From Janthinobacterium sp. 1_2014MBL_MicDiv (GTDB taxonomy: Bacteria; Pseudomonadota; Gammaproteobacteria; Burkholderiales; Burkholderiaceae_D): a DNA stretch of 64,000 bases. This document shows, piece after piece, positions 45,191-53,470 of this stretch. Made by a program: the position numbers and the translations under genes. The stretch spans positions 3,596,001 through 3,660,000 of the forward strand of contig NZ_CP011319.1 in assembly GCF_001865675.1 (NCBI RefSeq), given 5' to 3'. The first letter of the stretch is position 1. Each line of letters starts with the position of its first letter. The notes under the pieces are model-generated. The model had not been told where the DNA came from, did no database searches, and was given only the letters and a program-made list of their open reading frames with translations.

Positions 45191-46825
45191 ATGACACCCG
45201 ATTTCAACACCGGCCTCGGCAAAAACAGTGCCAACTACGCCGCCCTCACCCCGCTCGACTATATCGCCAGGGCAGCCGCAGTATATGGCAATCGCCTGGC
45301 AATTGCACATGGCAGCGTGCGCCAGACGTGGCGCGAAACGTATGCGCGCACGCGCCGCCTCGCCTCCGGCTTGATCAAGCTGGGCGTGGGCACGGGCGAC
45401 ACGGTGGCCGTGATGCTGCCGAACACGCCCGCCATGGTGGAAGCGAGCTTTGGCGTCCCGATGGCCGGCGCCGTCCTCAACGCCCTGAACATCCGCCTCG
45501 ACCTGGCGTCGCTGACCTTCATGCTGCGCCATGGCCAGGCGAAAGTCTTGCTGGCCGACACGGAATTTGCCGAGCTGGCGCGCCAGATGGCGGCGCAGAT
45601 TCCCGGCCTGCGCGTGATCCAGGTCAATGACGTGCTGGGCCCGGAAGTGGAGGCCTTCGCCGAACTCGACTACGAAAGCTTGCTGGCCAGCGGCGACCCC
45701 GCTTACGACTGGCAGCCGCCGGCGGACGAGTGGAACGCCATCGCCCTCAACTACACGTCCGGCACCACGGGCGACCCGAAAGGCGTCGTGTATCACCACC
45801 GGGGCGCGGCCCTGAACGCGCTGTCGAACATATTAGAGTGGGACATGCCCAAGCATGCCGTCTATCTGTGGACCTTGCCCATGTTCCACTGCAATGGCTG
45901 GTGCTTCCCGTGGACCGTGGCCGCGCGTGCCGGCGTCAACGTGTGCCTGCGCAAGTTCGAACCCAAGCTCGTCTTTGACCTGATGCGCGACTTGCGCATC
46001 ACCCACTATTGCGCCGCCCCCATCATCCACGCGGCCCTGGCCAACGCGCCCGCCAGCTGGCGCGACGGCATAGACTGGACCGTGCGCGGCATGGTGGCCG
46101 GCGCGCCGCCGCCAGCGGCCATGGTGGCGAAGATCGAAGCCATGGGTTTCGACCTGATCCACTCGTATGGCTTGACGGAAGTGTACGGCCCCGCCGCCAT
46201 CTGCGCCGAGCAGGATGAGTGGACCGCCCTGTCGCAGGAAGAGCGGGCCGTGCTGAAATCGCGCCAGGGCGTGCGCTACCACCTGCAAAGCGCCGTGGCC
46301 GTGATCGACCCGGACACCATGGAGCACGTGGCGGCCGACGGCGAACAGATCGGCGAGATCATGTTCCGTGGCAACATCTGCATGAAGGGGTATTTGAAAA
46401 ATGAAAAGGCGACGCAGGAAGCGTTCGCCGGCGGCTGGTTCCACACGGGCGACCTCGGTGTGATGTATCCGGACGGCTATATCAAGCTGAAGGACCGCAG
46501 CAAGGACATCATCATTTCCGGCGGCGAGAATATTTCCAGCGTGGAAGTAGAGGATGCGCTATACCACCACCCGCAAGTGCTGGCCGCCGCCGTCATCGCC
46601 CAGCCGGACGAGAAATGGGGCGAAACGCCATGCGCATTCGTCGAACTGCGCGAAGGGGCCACGGTAACGGAAGCGGAACTGATCGCCTTCTGCAAGAACA
46701 AGCTGGCCGGCTTCAAGGTGCCGAAAGCCATTTATTTCGGCCCCCTGCCCCGCACTTCGACGGGCAAGATCCAGAAGTTCGAATTGCGCAAGCGCATGCA
46801 GTCGGACAAGGCCATCGACGTCTGA
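45191..46825 (+). CDS. AMP-forming acyl-CoA ligase
   Basis: Cytoplasmic ligase of 544 aa that activates a carboxylic acid as an acyl-CoA through an acyl-adenylate. Core motifs: YTSGTTGDPKGVVYHHRGA (phosphate-binding), HSYGLTEVYGPA (A5), TGDLGVMYPDGYIKLKDRSKDII (A7/A8) and the catalytic lysine in STGKIQKF. ATG 45191 follows GGAGA. The length and motif set fit the short/medium-chain acid group that includes methylmercaptopropionate-CoA ligase; the true substrate is not readable. Its divergent Crp-family regulator may control it. Confidence 0.92.
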   Translation: MTPDFNTGLGKNSANYAALTPLDYIARAAAVYGNRLAIAHGSVRQTWRETYARTRRLASGLIKLGVGTGDTVAVMLPNTPAMVEASFGVPMAGAVLNALNIRLDLASLTFMLRHGQAKVLLADTEFAELARQMAAQIPGLRVIQVNDVLGPEVEAFAELDYESLLASGDPAYDWQPPADEWNAIALNYTSGTTGDPKGVVYHHRGAALNALSNILEWDMPKHAVYLWTLPMFHCNGWCFPWTVAARAGVNVCLRKFEPKLVFDLMRDLRITHYCAAPIIHAALANAPASWRDGIDWTVRGMVAGAPPPAAMVAKIEAMGFDLIHSYGLTEVYGPAAICAEQDEWTALSQEERAVLKSRQGVRYHLQSAVAVIDPDTMEHVAADGEQIGEIMFRGNICMKGYLKNEKATQEAFAGGWFHTGDLGVMYPDGYIKLKDRSKDIIISGGENISSVEVEDALYHHPQVLAAAVIAQPDEKWGETPCAFVELREGATVTEAELIAFCKNKLAGFKVPKAIYFGPLPRTSTGKIQKFELRKRMQSDKAIDV

Positions 46826-46835
46826 GCGATACCCG

Positions 46836-48248
46836 TCAGTCGCGCTTGCCGGCCAGCCACGCCGGCTGCGCCACCGCCAGGCGCGCAAAGCTGGCGATGC
46901 TGGCCACGGCGGCAAAACCTGCCGCCAGGCACAGCGCATACGTCGTGCCGCGGCTGGCGGAAACCGTGAAGCAATACGCGACGAGCGCGGCGCCCGTGGC
47001 TTGCCCGATCAGGCGCGACGTGGCGACCACGCCGCTGGCGCCGCCGGCCCGCTCGGGCGGCGCGCTGCCCATGATGGCTTTCAGGTTGGGCGCCTGGAAG
47101 AAACCGAAACCGACGCCGCACAGGGCCATGCGCCAGCCGATGTCGAAGGCGCTCGGGTGCGCCGGTATCCATACGAGTGTCAGCAAGCCGCCGGCCAGCG
47201 CCGCCAGGCCGATGCCGCCCAGCACGCCGGGCGCATAGCGGTCGCTGAGGCGGCCGGCCACGGGCGCCATCACGGCCACCAGCACGGCCCACGGCGTCAT
47301 CAAGAAACCCGTCTCGATGGGCGAGCGGCCCAGGGTCACTTCAAAATAAAACGGCAGCGACACGAAGGCCAGCCCCTGCGCGGCAAACGTGCAGATGGCC
47401 GTCAGCGACGACAGCAGGAACAGGGGACGGCGGAACAGGTCGATCGGCAGCATGGGCGCCGCGTGCCCCGCCTGGCGGCGCAGCAACAGGACAAAGAAAA
47501 TCACCACGGCCACCAGTTCCGGCAACAAGGTGGCAACCGGCGCGTGGTGGGCGGCGTCGCCAAACAAGAGAATCAGCAGGCCGAAGGCGCCCACGTTGTA
47601 CAGCGCCGTGCGCAGGTCCAGCGTGTGCCCGGAAAGCCGGGTCGCCGGCAGCATGCGGCTGGCCAGCAGGAAACCGAGCAAGCCCAGCGGCACATTGATG
47701 GCAAACAACCATGGCCACGACGCCGTCGCCAGGATCAGCGAGGCGGCCGTGGGTCCGACGGCGAAGGCGACAGCCACCACCAGCGCATTGTTGCCGAACG
47801 CCCTGCCCAGCAAATGCTTGGGATACAGGGCGCGCAGCAGCGCCGTATTGACGCTCATCATGGCGCTGGCGCCGACGCCTTGAAATAGCCTTGCCACCAC
47901 CAGCGACGGCAAGGACCACGCCAGCGCGCAGGCCAGCGATGCCAGGGTGAACAGAACCATGCCGGAGATAAACACACGGCGGTAGCCAACGATCTCGCCG
48001 AGCGCGGAAAACGGCAGCAGGGTCGCCACCATCGCCAGCTGATACACATTCACGATCCAGACCGAGGCGGCCGGCGTCGTGTGCAGTTCGCTGGCGATGG
48101 CCGGCAAGGCCGTGTTGGCAATCGCCGTGTCGAGCGACGCCATGCCCACCCCGATGGCCAGCGACAGCATGGCCCACAACCGCGCATTGGGCGGCAAGCC
48201 GTCCTCACCCACCGGGACGGCTGGTCCCCTGTTTTGCTTGAACATCAT
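46836..48248 (-). CDS. DHA2-type MFS drug exporter
   Basis: Exporter of 470 aa with 14 predicted helices. The DHA2 start MLSLAIGVGMASLDTAIANTALPAIA with its conserved Asp, motif A/B segments GEIVGYRRVFISG and ARLFQGVGASAMMSVNTALLR, and motif C RPTAASLILA-like region are visible. It converges on the acyl-CoA ligase gene with a 10-bp gap. No regulator gene is adjacent. Substrates of the group are lipophilic cations and drugs. Confidence 0.9.
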   Translation of the reverse strand: MMFKQNRGPAVPVGEDGLPPNARLWAMLSLAIGVGMASLDTAIANTALPAIASELHTTPAASVWIVNVYQLAMVATLLPFSALGEIVGYRRVFISGMVLFTLASLACALAWSLPSLVVARLFQGVGASAMMSVNTALLRALYPKHLLGRAFGNNALVVAVAFAVGPTAASLILATASWPWLFAINVPLGLLGFLLASRMLPATRLSGHTLDLRTALYNVGAFGLLILLFGDAAHHAPVATLLPELVAVVIFFVLLLRRQAGHAAPMLPIDLFRRPLFLLSSLTAICTFAAQGLAFVSLPFYFEVTLGRSPIETGFLMTPWAVLVAVMAPVAGRLSDRYAPGVLGGIGLAALAGGLLTLVWIPAHPSAFDIGWRMALCGVGFGFFQAPNLKAIMGSAPPERAGGASGVVATSRLIGQATGAALVAYCFTVSASRGTTYALCLAAGFAAVASIASFARLAVAQPAWLAGKRD

Positions 48249-48368
48249 TGATCCGATACGAATGCCATGCCGCGCCGCCAGCCACGCTTACGCCGGGCAT
48301 CTTCTTGTTAGCAGCCAATCATGTGGCCGCAGGCAAGACACTAGCATGGATGAACGGAGTCTGCCGGA

Positions 48369-48391
48369 CAGCCCCGCCGTGGGCCGGGCTG
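48369..48391 (-). terminator. GC-rich hairpin downstream of the RNase gene
   Basis: CAGCCC...GGGCTG with an inner GCC/GGC pair, about 27 bp after the RNase T2 stop. It lacks a T-run, so it may only be a partial terminator. The rest of the 169-bp gap to the MFS start shows nothing else. Confidence 0.35.
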
Positions 48392-48417
48392 CCTGTTATC
48401 GGATGGCTACGCGAATT

Positions 48418-49134
48418 TCATTTCTTGCAATCGATGACTTTGAAATCTTTCGAATAGCAGATGCGCAACTCGCCCGAGTGCTTTTCATAGCCGAGCCAGC
48501 GGCCTTTCAGCTGCGGGTTATGCTGCTTCATCCACTGGAACAGCGCGTTTTTCGGCATGGTACTGTCTGGCAACTTCAAGGCCTGGAACAGTTCGCGCTC
48601 TTTCTCGAAATACTGCTTGGCCGTGTCGAAGTCGCAGGCGCCATGCTTTTCCCATTCGCCCTGCAGCAAGGCTTCGCCCGGCTGCATGCACATGTAGGGC
48701 AGGATGTCCGACGGCGCCAGCTTCGGCAAATTGCCCTTGCAATAGCGCGGATGCAGTTCCGTCTTGCGCGGCGGCGTCACGGAAATATCGTCGCAGCTGG
48801 CCGGATTGTCCGACTGCGCCCACAAGCCATGCACGATCCAGCCGAAGTGATTGCTCTCGGCGCACTGGAAGGCGGCCTTCTTTGACACTTCGCCACGGCG
48901 GCGCTGGCTGTCGCAAAAGCCGGGCGACCACGACAGCGCCAGCATGAAGTAGTCGGTGGGCACATTCGTGCTTTGCTTGTAGCACGTGTTTTTCTCATCC
49001 GACGGCTTGACGTCGTAATCGTAGTAGCTGACGTTGCGGGGAATGGCGCACGTGGCATCGGCCGCGTGGGCGGCACCGGCGGACAGGCTGAGGAACACGG
49101 CGGCCAGCGCGGGCAAGACAGAGCGGATTTTCAT
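48418..49134 (-). CDS. Periplasmic T2-family ribonuclease
   Basis: Endoribonuclease of 238 aa that degrades RNA to nucleoside 3'-phosphates (E. coli RNase I type). Signal peptide ends near GAAHA. Both catalytic segments are intact: FMLALSWSPGFC and HGLW with H102, and EWEKHGAC with E160 and H164. Ten cysteines suggest disulfides. ATG 49134 with AAGGAAA in front is chosen over an upstream in-frame start that lies in the ilvE terminator. It could scavenge extracellular or periplasmic RNA. Confidence 0.94.
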   Translation of the reverse strand: MKIRSVLPALAAVFLSLSAGAAHAADATCAIPRNVSYYDYDVKPSDEKNTCYKQSTNVPTDYFMLALSWSPGFCDSQRRRGEVSKKAAFQCAESNHFGWIVHGLWAQSDNPASCDDISVTPPRKTELHPRYCKGNLPKLAPSDILPYMCMQPGEALLQGEWEKHGACDFDTAKQYFEKERELFQALKLPDSTMPKNALFQWMKQHNPQLKGRWLGYEKHSGELRICYSKDFKVIDCKK

Positions 49135-49153
49135 CGAGTTTCCTTCAGGATAT

Positions 49154-49180
49154 AAAAACGCCGGCAACTGAGTGCCGGCG
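49154..49180 (-). terminator. Rho-independent terminator of ilvE
   Basis: CGCCGGCA, loop CTCAGT, TGCCGGCG followed by TTTTT on the minus strand, between the ilvE stop and the RNase T2 start. Confidence 0.85.
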
Positions 49181-49204
49181 CGGTATTAAAATGACGCCAT
49201 CAAT

Positions 49205-50305
49205 TTAGCAGACGGTGTGCATCCAGTTATGCGTATCCGGTGCCGTGCCATGCTGCAGACCCAGCAACGCTTCGCGCAGGGCCAGGGTGACGGCGCCATT
49301 TTCATTATTGTTGATGGTCATTTCAAAGCCGTTGGCCTTGGCCACGCCCACGGGCGTGATGACGGCGGCCGTGCCGCAGGCGAACACTTCGGTCATGCGG
49401 CCCGAGGCGATATCGTCGCGCCATTGCTGGACGGACAATTTACGCTCTTCCGTGGCATAGCCGAGGTCTTTCGCCATTTCCAGCAGGCTGCGGCGGGTGA
49501 TGCCTGGCAGCAAGGTACCCGTCAATTCCGGCGTCACGACGGTGACTTTTTCGCCATCCTTGTAGACGAAGAACAAGTTCATGCCGCCCATTTCCTCGAT
49601 GTACTCGCGGTGCACGGCGTCGAGCCACACGACCTGGTCGCAACCCTTCTCTTGCGCTTGCGACTGGGCCATCAGGCTGGCCGCGTAGTTGCCCGCGCAC
49701 TTAGCTTCACCGGTGCCGCCCGGCGCGGCGCGCACGAAGTCTTCGCTGATCCACACGGTGACGGGTTTCACGCCTTTCGGGAAATAGGCGCCCGCCGGCG
49801 AGGCGAACAGCACGAACAGGTATTCTTCCGACGGACGCACGCCCAGGTAAGGGTCGGTGGCGATCATCAGCGGACGCATGTACAGGCTTTCGCCCGTGTT
49901 CTTCGGCACCCAGTTGCGGTCTTGCGCAATCAGCGCATCGCCCGCTTCCAGGAACAGCTCGACAGGGATGGCCGGCATGGCCAGGCGCGCGGCGCTGCGG
50001 TTGAAGCGCTCGGCATTCTGTTCCGGACGGAAAGTCTTGATGCTGCCGTCAGGCTGGGCAAACGCTTTATACCCTTCGAAGATGGCCTGGCCGTAGTGCA
50101 GGGACGAGGCGGACGGGTCCAGCATCAGCGGGCCGTAGGCCTTCAGTTCGCCTTGCTGCCACTTGCCGTCGCGGTAAGGAATCACCACCATGTGATCGGT
50201 GAAGATGCGGCCGAACGCAGGGTTGACCATGCGCGCGGCGCGTTCGGCGTCGGACAAGGGGTGGGCGGACGGGGTGACGACGAGATTCGGTGTGGAAGTG
50301 GTCAT
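49205..50305 (-). CDS. ilvE: Branched-chain amino acid aminotransferase
   Basis: PLP enzyme of 366 aa (fold type IV) catalysing the last step of Val, Leu and Ile synthesis and the first step of their breakdown. Catalytic lysine region GGTGEAKCAGNYAAS, substrate and cofactor loops EEMGGMNLFFVY and TGTLLPGITRRS, and the N-terminal KAYGPLMLDPSASSLHYGQAIFEGYK are those of BCATs of the eukaryote-like class. ATG 50305 begins the normal N-terminus. A terminator follows, so it is monocistronic. Confidence 0.94.
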   Translation of the reverse strand: MTTSTPNLVVTPSAHPLSDAERAARMVNPAFGRIFTDHMVVIPYRDGKWQQGELKAYGPLMLDPSASSLHYGQAIFEGYKAFAQPDGSIKTFRPEQNAERFNRSAARLAMPAIPVELFLEAGDALIAQDRNWVPKNTGESLYMRPLMIATDPYLGVRPSEEYLFVLFASPAGAYFPKGVKPVTVWISEDFVRAAPGGTGEAKCAGNYAASLMAQSQAQEKGCDQVVWLDAVHREYIEEMGGMNLFFVYKDGEKVTVVTPELTGTLLPGITRRSLLEMAKDLGYATEERKLSVQQWRDDIASGRMTEVFACGTAAVITPVGVAKANGFEMTINNNENGAVTLALREALLGLQHGTAPDTHNWMHTVC

Positions 50306-50414
50306 GGCAGCAGGGAAACGAGTAAAGAGTATCCCTATTGTAGCGCCTAATGCGCGCGCCGAGGAGGCGGCGCGGCCGCCTGCCATTGTTGCGCCGTGCC
50401 AAACAGCGGCGCCG

Positions 50415-50912
50415 TCAGCAGGCCCGCAACGGCCTGCCCCGCCCCGCCTGCGCTTCCTCGGCGCAATGGCTGCAGCGCATCTGCACGGACACCACGTTCG
50501 CGCCGATTTCCATGCCATGCGACACGGCCGCCTGGCGCAGCTGCTCCACCAGCGGCGCATCCTGCACCAGCACGCTGCGCTCGCACACGCGGCACACCAG
50601 GTAACAGCTGTCCGCCTCGACATGCTCGGGCTTGATCAGATAGCGTGCCTTGTTGCCGCTGGCACTCGCCTCGCGCTCGCGCAACAGCAAGCCCGCCTGT
50701 TCCATTTCCTTGAGCACGCGGTAGATCGTGCCCAGGCTGACGGCGATGCCCATGTGCAGCAGTTGCTGGTAAATGCCTTCCGCATTCATCGCCTGCCGCT
50801 GCGTGCCGGCCAGCACTTGCAGGATGCAGACGCGGGCACTCGTCGGACGCAGGCGCGCGCCGCGCAGGCGCTCGAACACGCGGCCACCGTCCTGGTATTG
50901 AATGTCTTGCAT
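50415..50912 (-). CDS. Fur-family metalloregulator with an altered metal site
   Basis: Regulator of 165 aa. Winged helix SLGTIYRVLKEMEQAGLLLR (59-78) is canonical. Structural zinc cysteine pairs are C107-x2-C110 and C147-x2-C150. The usual HHDH...C motif before the first pair is replaced by EADSCYLVC, so the iron-sensing site is not that of Fur; a PerR/Zur/Nur-like or redox-sensing role is possible. ATG 50912 has GGAG six bases upstream; earlier codons (TTG/ATG near 50950) are alternatives. It lies beside an iron-uptake locus but is separated from it by a terminator. Confidence 0.83.
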   Translation of the reverse strand: MQDIQYQDGGRVFERLRGARLRPTSARVCILQVLAGTQRQAMNAEGIYQQLLHMGIAVSLGTIYRVLKEMEQAGLLLREREASASGNKARYLIKPEHVEADSCYLVCRVCERSVLVQDAPLVEQLRQAAVSHGMEIGANVVSVQMRCSHCAEEAQAGRGRPLRAC

Positions 50913-50984
50913 GGAATTCTCCGCTTGTGCGTTCAGCTCTACTGTCATTGCCAAGCGAGAACGTCAAAAGGGAACCGGGGAATG

Positions 50985-51019
50985 AAAAAAAAGCGCCATT
51001 CCATCCACTGGAACGGCGC
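50985..51019 (-). terminator. Strong terminator of the TonB receptor operon
   Basis: GCGCCGTTCCA pairs with TGGAATGGCGC (one G:U) around a 5-base loop, followed by eight T on the minus strand. It ends the iron-uptake transcript 26 bp after the 51046 receptor stop. Confidence 0.9.
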
Positions 51020-51045
51020 CTTGCGCTACATCAGACGGACAAACA

Positions 51046-53379
51046 TCAGAACTTCATGTTGGCCGTCAAGGTTGCCGAGCGGCCTGGCGCCACACCGGCA
51101 TAGTGCGGCGACGAAACCTTGTCGAAGTACAGCTTGTTCGTCAGGTTCTGGATGTTCAGCTGCAGGGTCACATTGCGGCTGACGACATAGCTGGCCATGG
51201 CGTCGAAGCGCGTGTAGGCCGGTGCATACTTGTTGTTGGCCACCGAGGCGTAGACCTTGTCGACGTAGTTCACGCCGCCGCCCACGGTGATGGCTGGCGT
51301 CACTGCATACGAGGTCCACAGCGAGGCGCTGTTTTTCGGCGTGGTGGGGAACTGGTTGCCGTTGTATGGCGATGGCGTATACACGGGCACAGCCGTCGTG
51401 CCCGTATTGACGTAACCATTGTTTTCCACGATGGCGTTCAAATGCGTGTAGCCGCCGAACACCGACCATTCCTTCGTGATATTGCCGCTCACGCCCAGCT
51501 CGATACCCTTGACTTGCTTGTCGCCCACGTTTTGCGTGGTGCCGTCCGGCGCCGTCACGCGCGCATTGCTCATGTCGCTCTGGAAATAGGCGCCGCTGAG
51601 GGACAGCCGGCCGCCCGGCAGCACTTCCCATTTCGTGCCCAGCTCGAAGCTCTTGCTCTCCTGCGGCTTCAGGTTCTGGATGGCGACCGTCAAGCCGTCG
51701 ATGCCGTCGCCGCCGTCATTGCCCGGTGGCGTGGACGAGGTGCCGTAGGAAACATACACGCTGCTGTTGGTCGATGGCTTGTACACCAGGCCCGCCTGGT
51801 AGCTGGCGAACGTGGCGTGCACCTTGGCGCTGCTGGCGGCGGTGACCTTGTTGTCGAGCGTGTATTGCGGCGTGTTCAGCGAACTCTTGTAGTCATCCCA
51901 GCGGATGCCCACGTTGAGCAGCCATTGCGGCGTGAACTCCAGCGTGTCGAAAGCGTACACGGAGCGCGTGTTGGTGACGATGTTCGTGCGGGCTGGCGAC
52001 ACCGTGCGCGTGTAGACCCATGGGTCGTTGGCGTTCGGGTTGAGCAAGGGCGCGCAGTTGTACAGGGTGGCCGCGCCATAGGTCGGGCAGCTGGAGCCGA
52101 CTTTTTCCAGCGGATTGTTCGTCCCCGGGCTGAACAGATAAGAGCTGCGGTCCGTTTCTTCGCGGCCGATTTCCAGGCCCAGGGTATAGGTGTGCTTCAC
52201 GCCGCCGGCCAGGAATTCGCCGCCCAGGCTGGTCGCATTGGCCAGCGCATCCGTATCGGTCGTGCGCGTGTTGGCACGGCGCCAGACGGTGCCGTACAGC
52301 ATGGTGTTGCCCTTGGAATCGTCGGGCTGGGTCCACACGTAGTCATTGCTGGTCTTGCCGTAACGGGTGACGTTGCGCAGAACCAATTTATTACCGAAGT
52401 CGTGGCGCACGTCGATGGTGCCGATATCGCTCTGCGTGTCACGGAAATCGCGGTTCACCAGGCCATAGAAGGTCTCGCGCGGCACGTTGACGGGCGTGCC
52501 GTTGCCGTTTTTCGATACGTTCGCGCCCGAGGAGAACGGGTTGTTGAACGGCAAGCCAGTGTCTGGCAATTCGCTCGACTGCATGTGGTAGTAGCTGAGC
52601 GTCGCCTGGGTGGCCGATTTCAGGCCGAAGGTGATCGACGGCGCGATGCCCCAGCGGTCGCCATTGATGTAGTCGCGGCCGGCAACGTGGGCGTCGTGCG
52701 CCATCACGTTCAGGCGCACGGCCACGTCGTCGCTGATGACGCGGTTCACGTCGGCCGTGGCGCGGCGGTACTTGGCGCTGCCCAGGCCCACGGTGGCATT
52801 GGTGAAGTTGTCGACTTTCGGCGTCTTGCTGATCAGGTTGACGCCGCCGCCCGCGGACGAACGTCCACCGTAGGCCGAGTTCGGGCCCTTGACGACTTCG
52901 ATTTGTTCCAGCGCAAAGATTTCACGCGATTGCGACCCCGTGTCGCGGATGCCGTCGATATACGTGTCCGTTTGCGCGTTGTAGCCGCGGATAAACAGAT
53001 TATCGCCCACGGGATTGCCGCCTTCGCCGGCGCCGATGGTGATGCCCGGCACGGTGCGCAATGCGTCCGTCAGCGAGACGGCGCCCGTTTGCGCAATGAT
53101 TTCGGCGGGAATGACCGTCACGGATTTCGGCGTGTCGAGCAGCGGCGCCGTCAGCTTGTCGCTGGCCGATTTGACGGGCGCCTGGATCAGGCGGTCAGCC
53201 GTGCCGACGACCTTGACTTCCTGCAACTGCTGCGGCTTGTCCGTCGTTTGCGCGTGCAGCGCCAGCGGCATGGCCAGGGTGGCAAACGCGGCCAGGGCCG
53301 TGCCATGCAGGCGCGGCGTGGAAGTGGTCTGGTGCTTGCGGCTGCGGATGGTAACGCCCGCTTTGTCTTTCGATGTCAT
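51046..53379 (-). CDS. TonB-dependent catecholate siderophore receptor (Fiu-like)
   Basis: Outer-membrane receptor of 777 aa. The N-terminal stretch with RSRK, LAMPLALHA leader and the plug segments LLDTPKSVTVIPAEII, TDTYIDGIRDTGSQSREIFALEQIEVVKG and SSAGGGVNLISKTPK are those of the Fiu/FepA catecholate group, ending in a terminal Phe. It lies 91 bp after the FecA-type receptor gene without an intervening terminator, so it is probably the distal cistron of the same transcript. No Fur box is visible in the gap. Ligand probably a catechol siderophore; exact one unknown. Confidence 0.92.
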   Translation of the reverse strand: MTSKDKAGVTIRSRKHQTTSTPRLHGTALAAFATLAMPLALHAQTTDKPQQLQEVKVVGTADRLIQAPVKSASDKLTAPLLDTPKSVTVIPAEIIAQTGAVSLTDALRTVPGITIGAGEGGNPVGDNLFIRGYNAQTDTYIDGIRDTGSQSREIFALEQIEVVKGPNSAYGGRSSAGGGVNLISKTPKVDNFTNATVGLGSAKYRRATADVNRVISDDVAVRLNVMAHDAHVAGRDYINGDRWGIAPSITFGLKSATQATLSYYHMQSSELPDTGLPFNNPFSSGANVSKNGNGTPVNVPRETFYGLVNRDFRDTQSDIGTIDVRHDFGNKLVLRNVTRYGKTSNDYVWTQPDDSKGNTMLYGTVWRRANTRTTDTDALANATSLGGEFLAGGVKHTYTLGLEIGREETDRSSYLFSPGTNNPLEKVGSSCPTYGAATLYNCAPLLNPNANDPWVYTRTVSPARTNIVTNTRSVYAFDTLEFTPQWLLNVGIRWDDYKSSLNTPQYTLDNKVTAASSAKVHATFASYQAGLVYKPSTNSSVYVSYGTSSTPPGNDGGDGIDGLTVAIQNLKPQESKSFELGTKWEVLPGGRLSLSGAYFQSDMSNARVTAPDGTTQNVGDKQVKGIELGVSGNITKEWSVFGGYTHLNAIVENNGYVNTGTTAVPVYTPSPYNGNQFPTTPKNSASLWTSYAVTPAITVGGGVNYVDKVYASVANNKYAPAYTRFDAMASYVVSRNVTLQLNIQNLTNKLYFDKVSSPHYAGVAPGRSATLTANMKF

Positions 53380-53470
53380 CGCTATCTTTCAATCTATCGG
53401 ATGGAATAAGTTGGCTGGCTACTGCCCCCCGGCAGTTGGCTGGCTCGTTGATTGCTTGGGTACTACAAAA

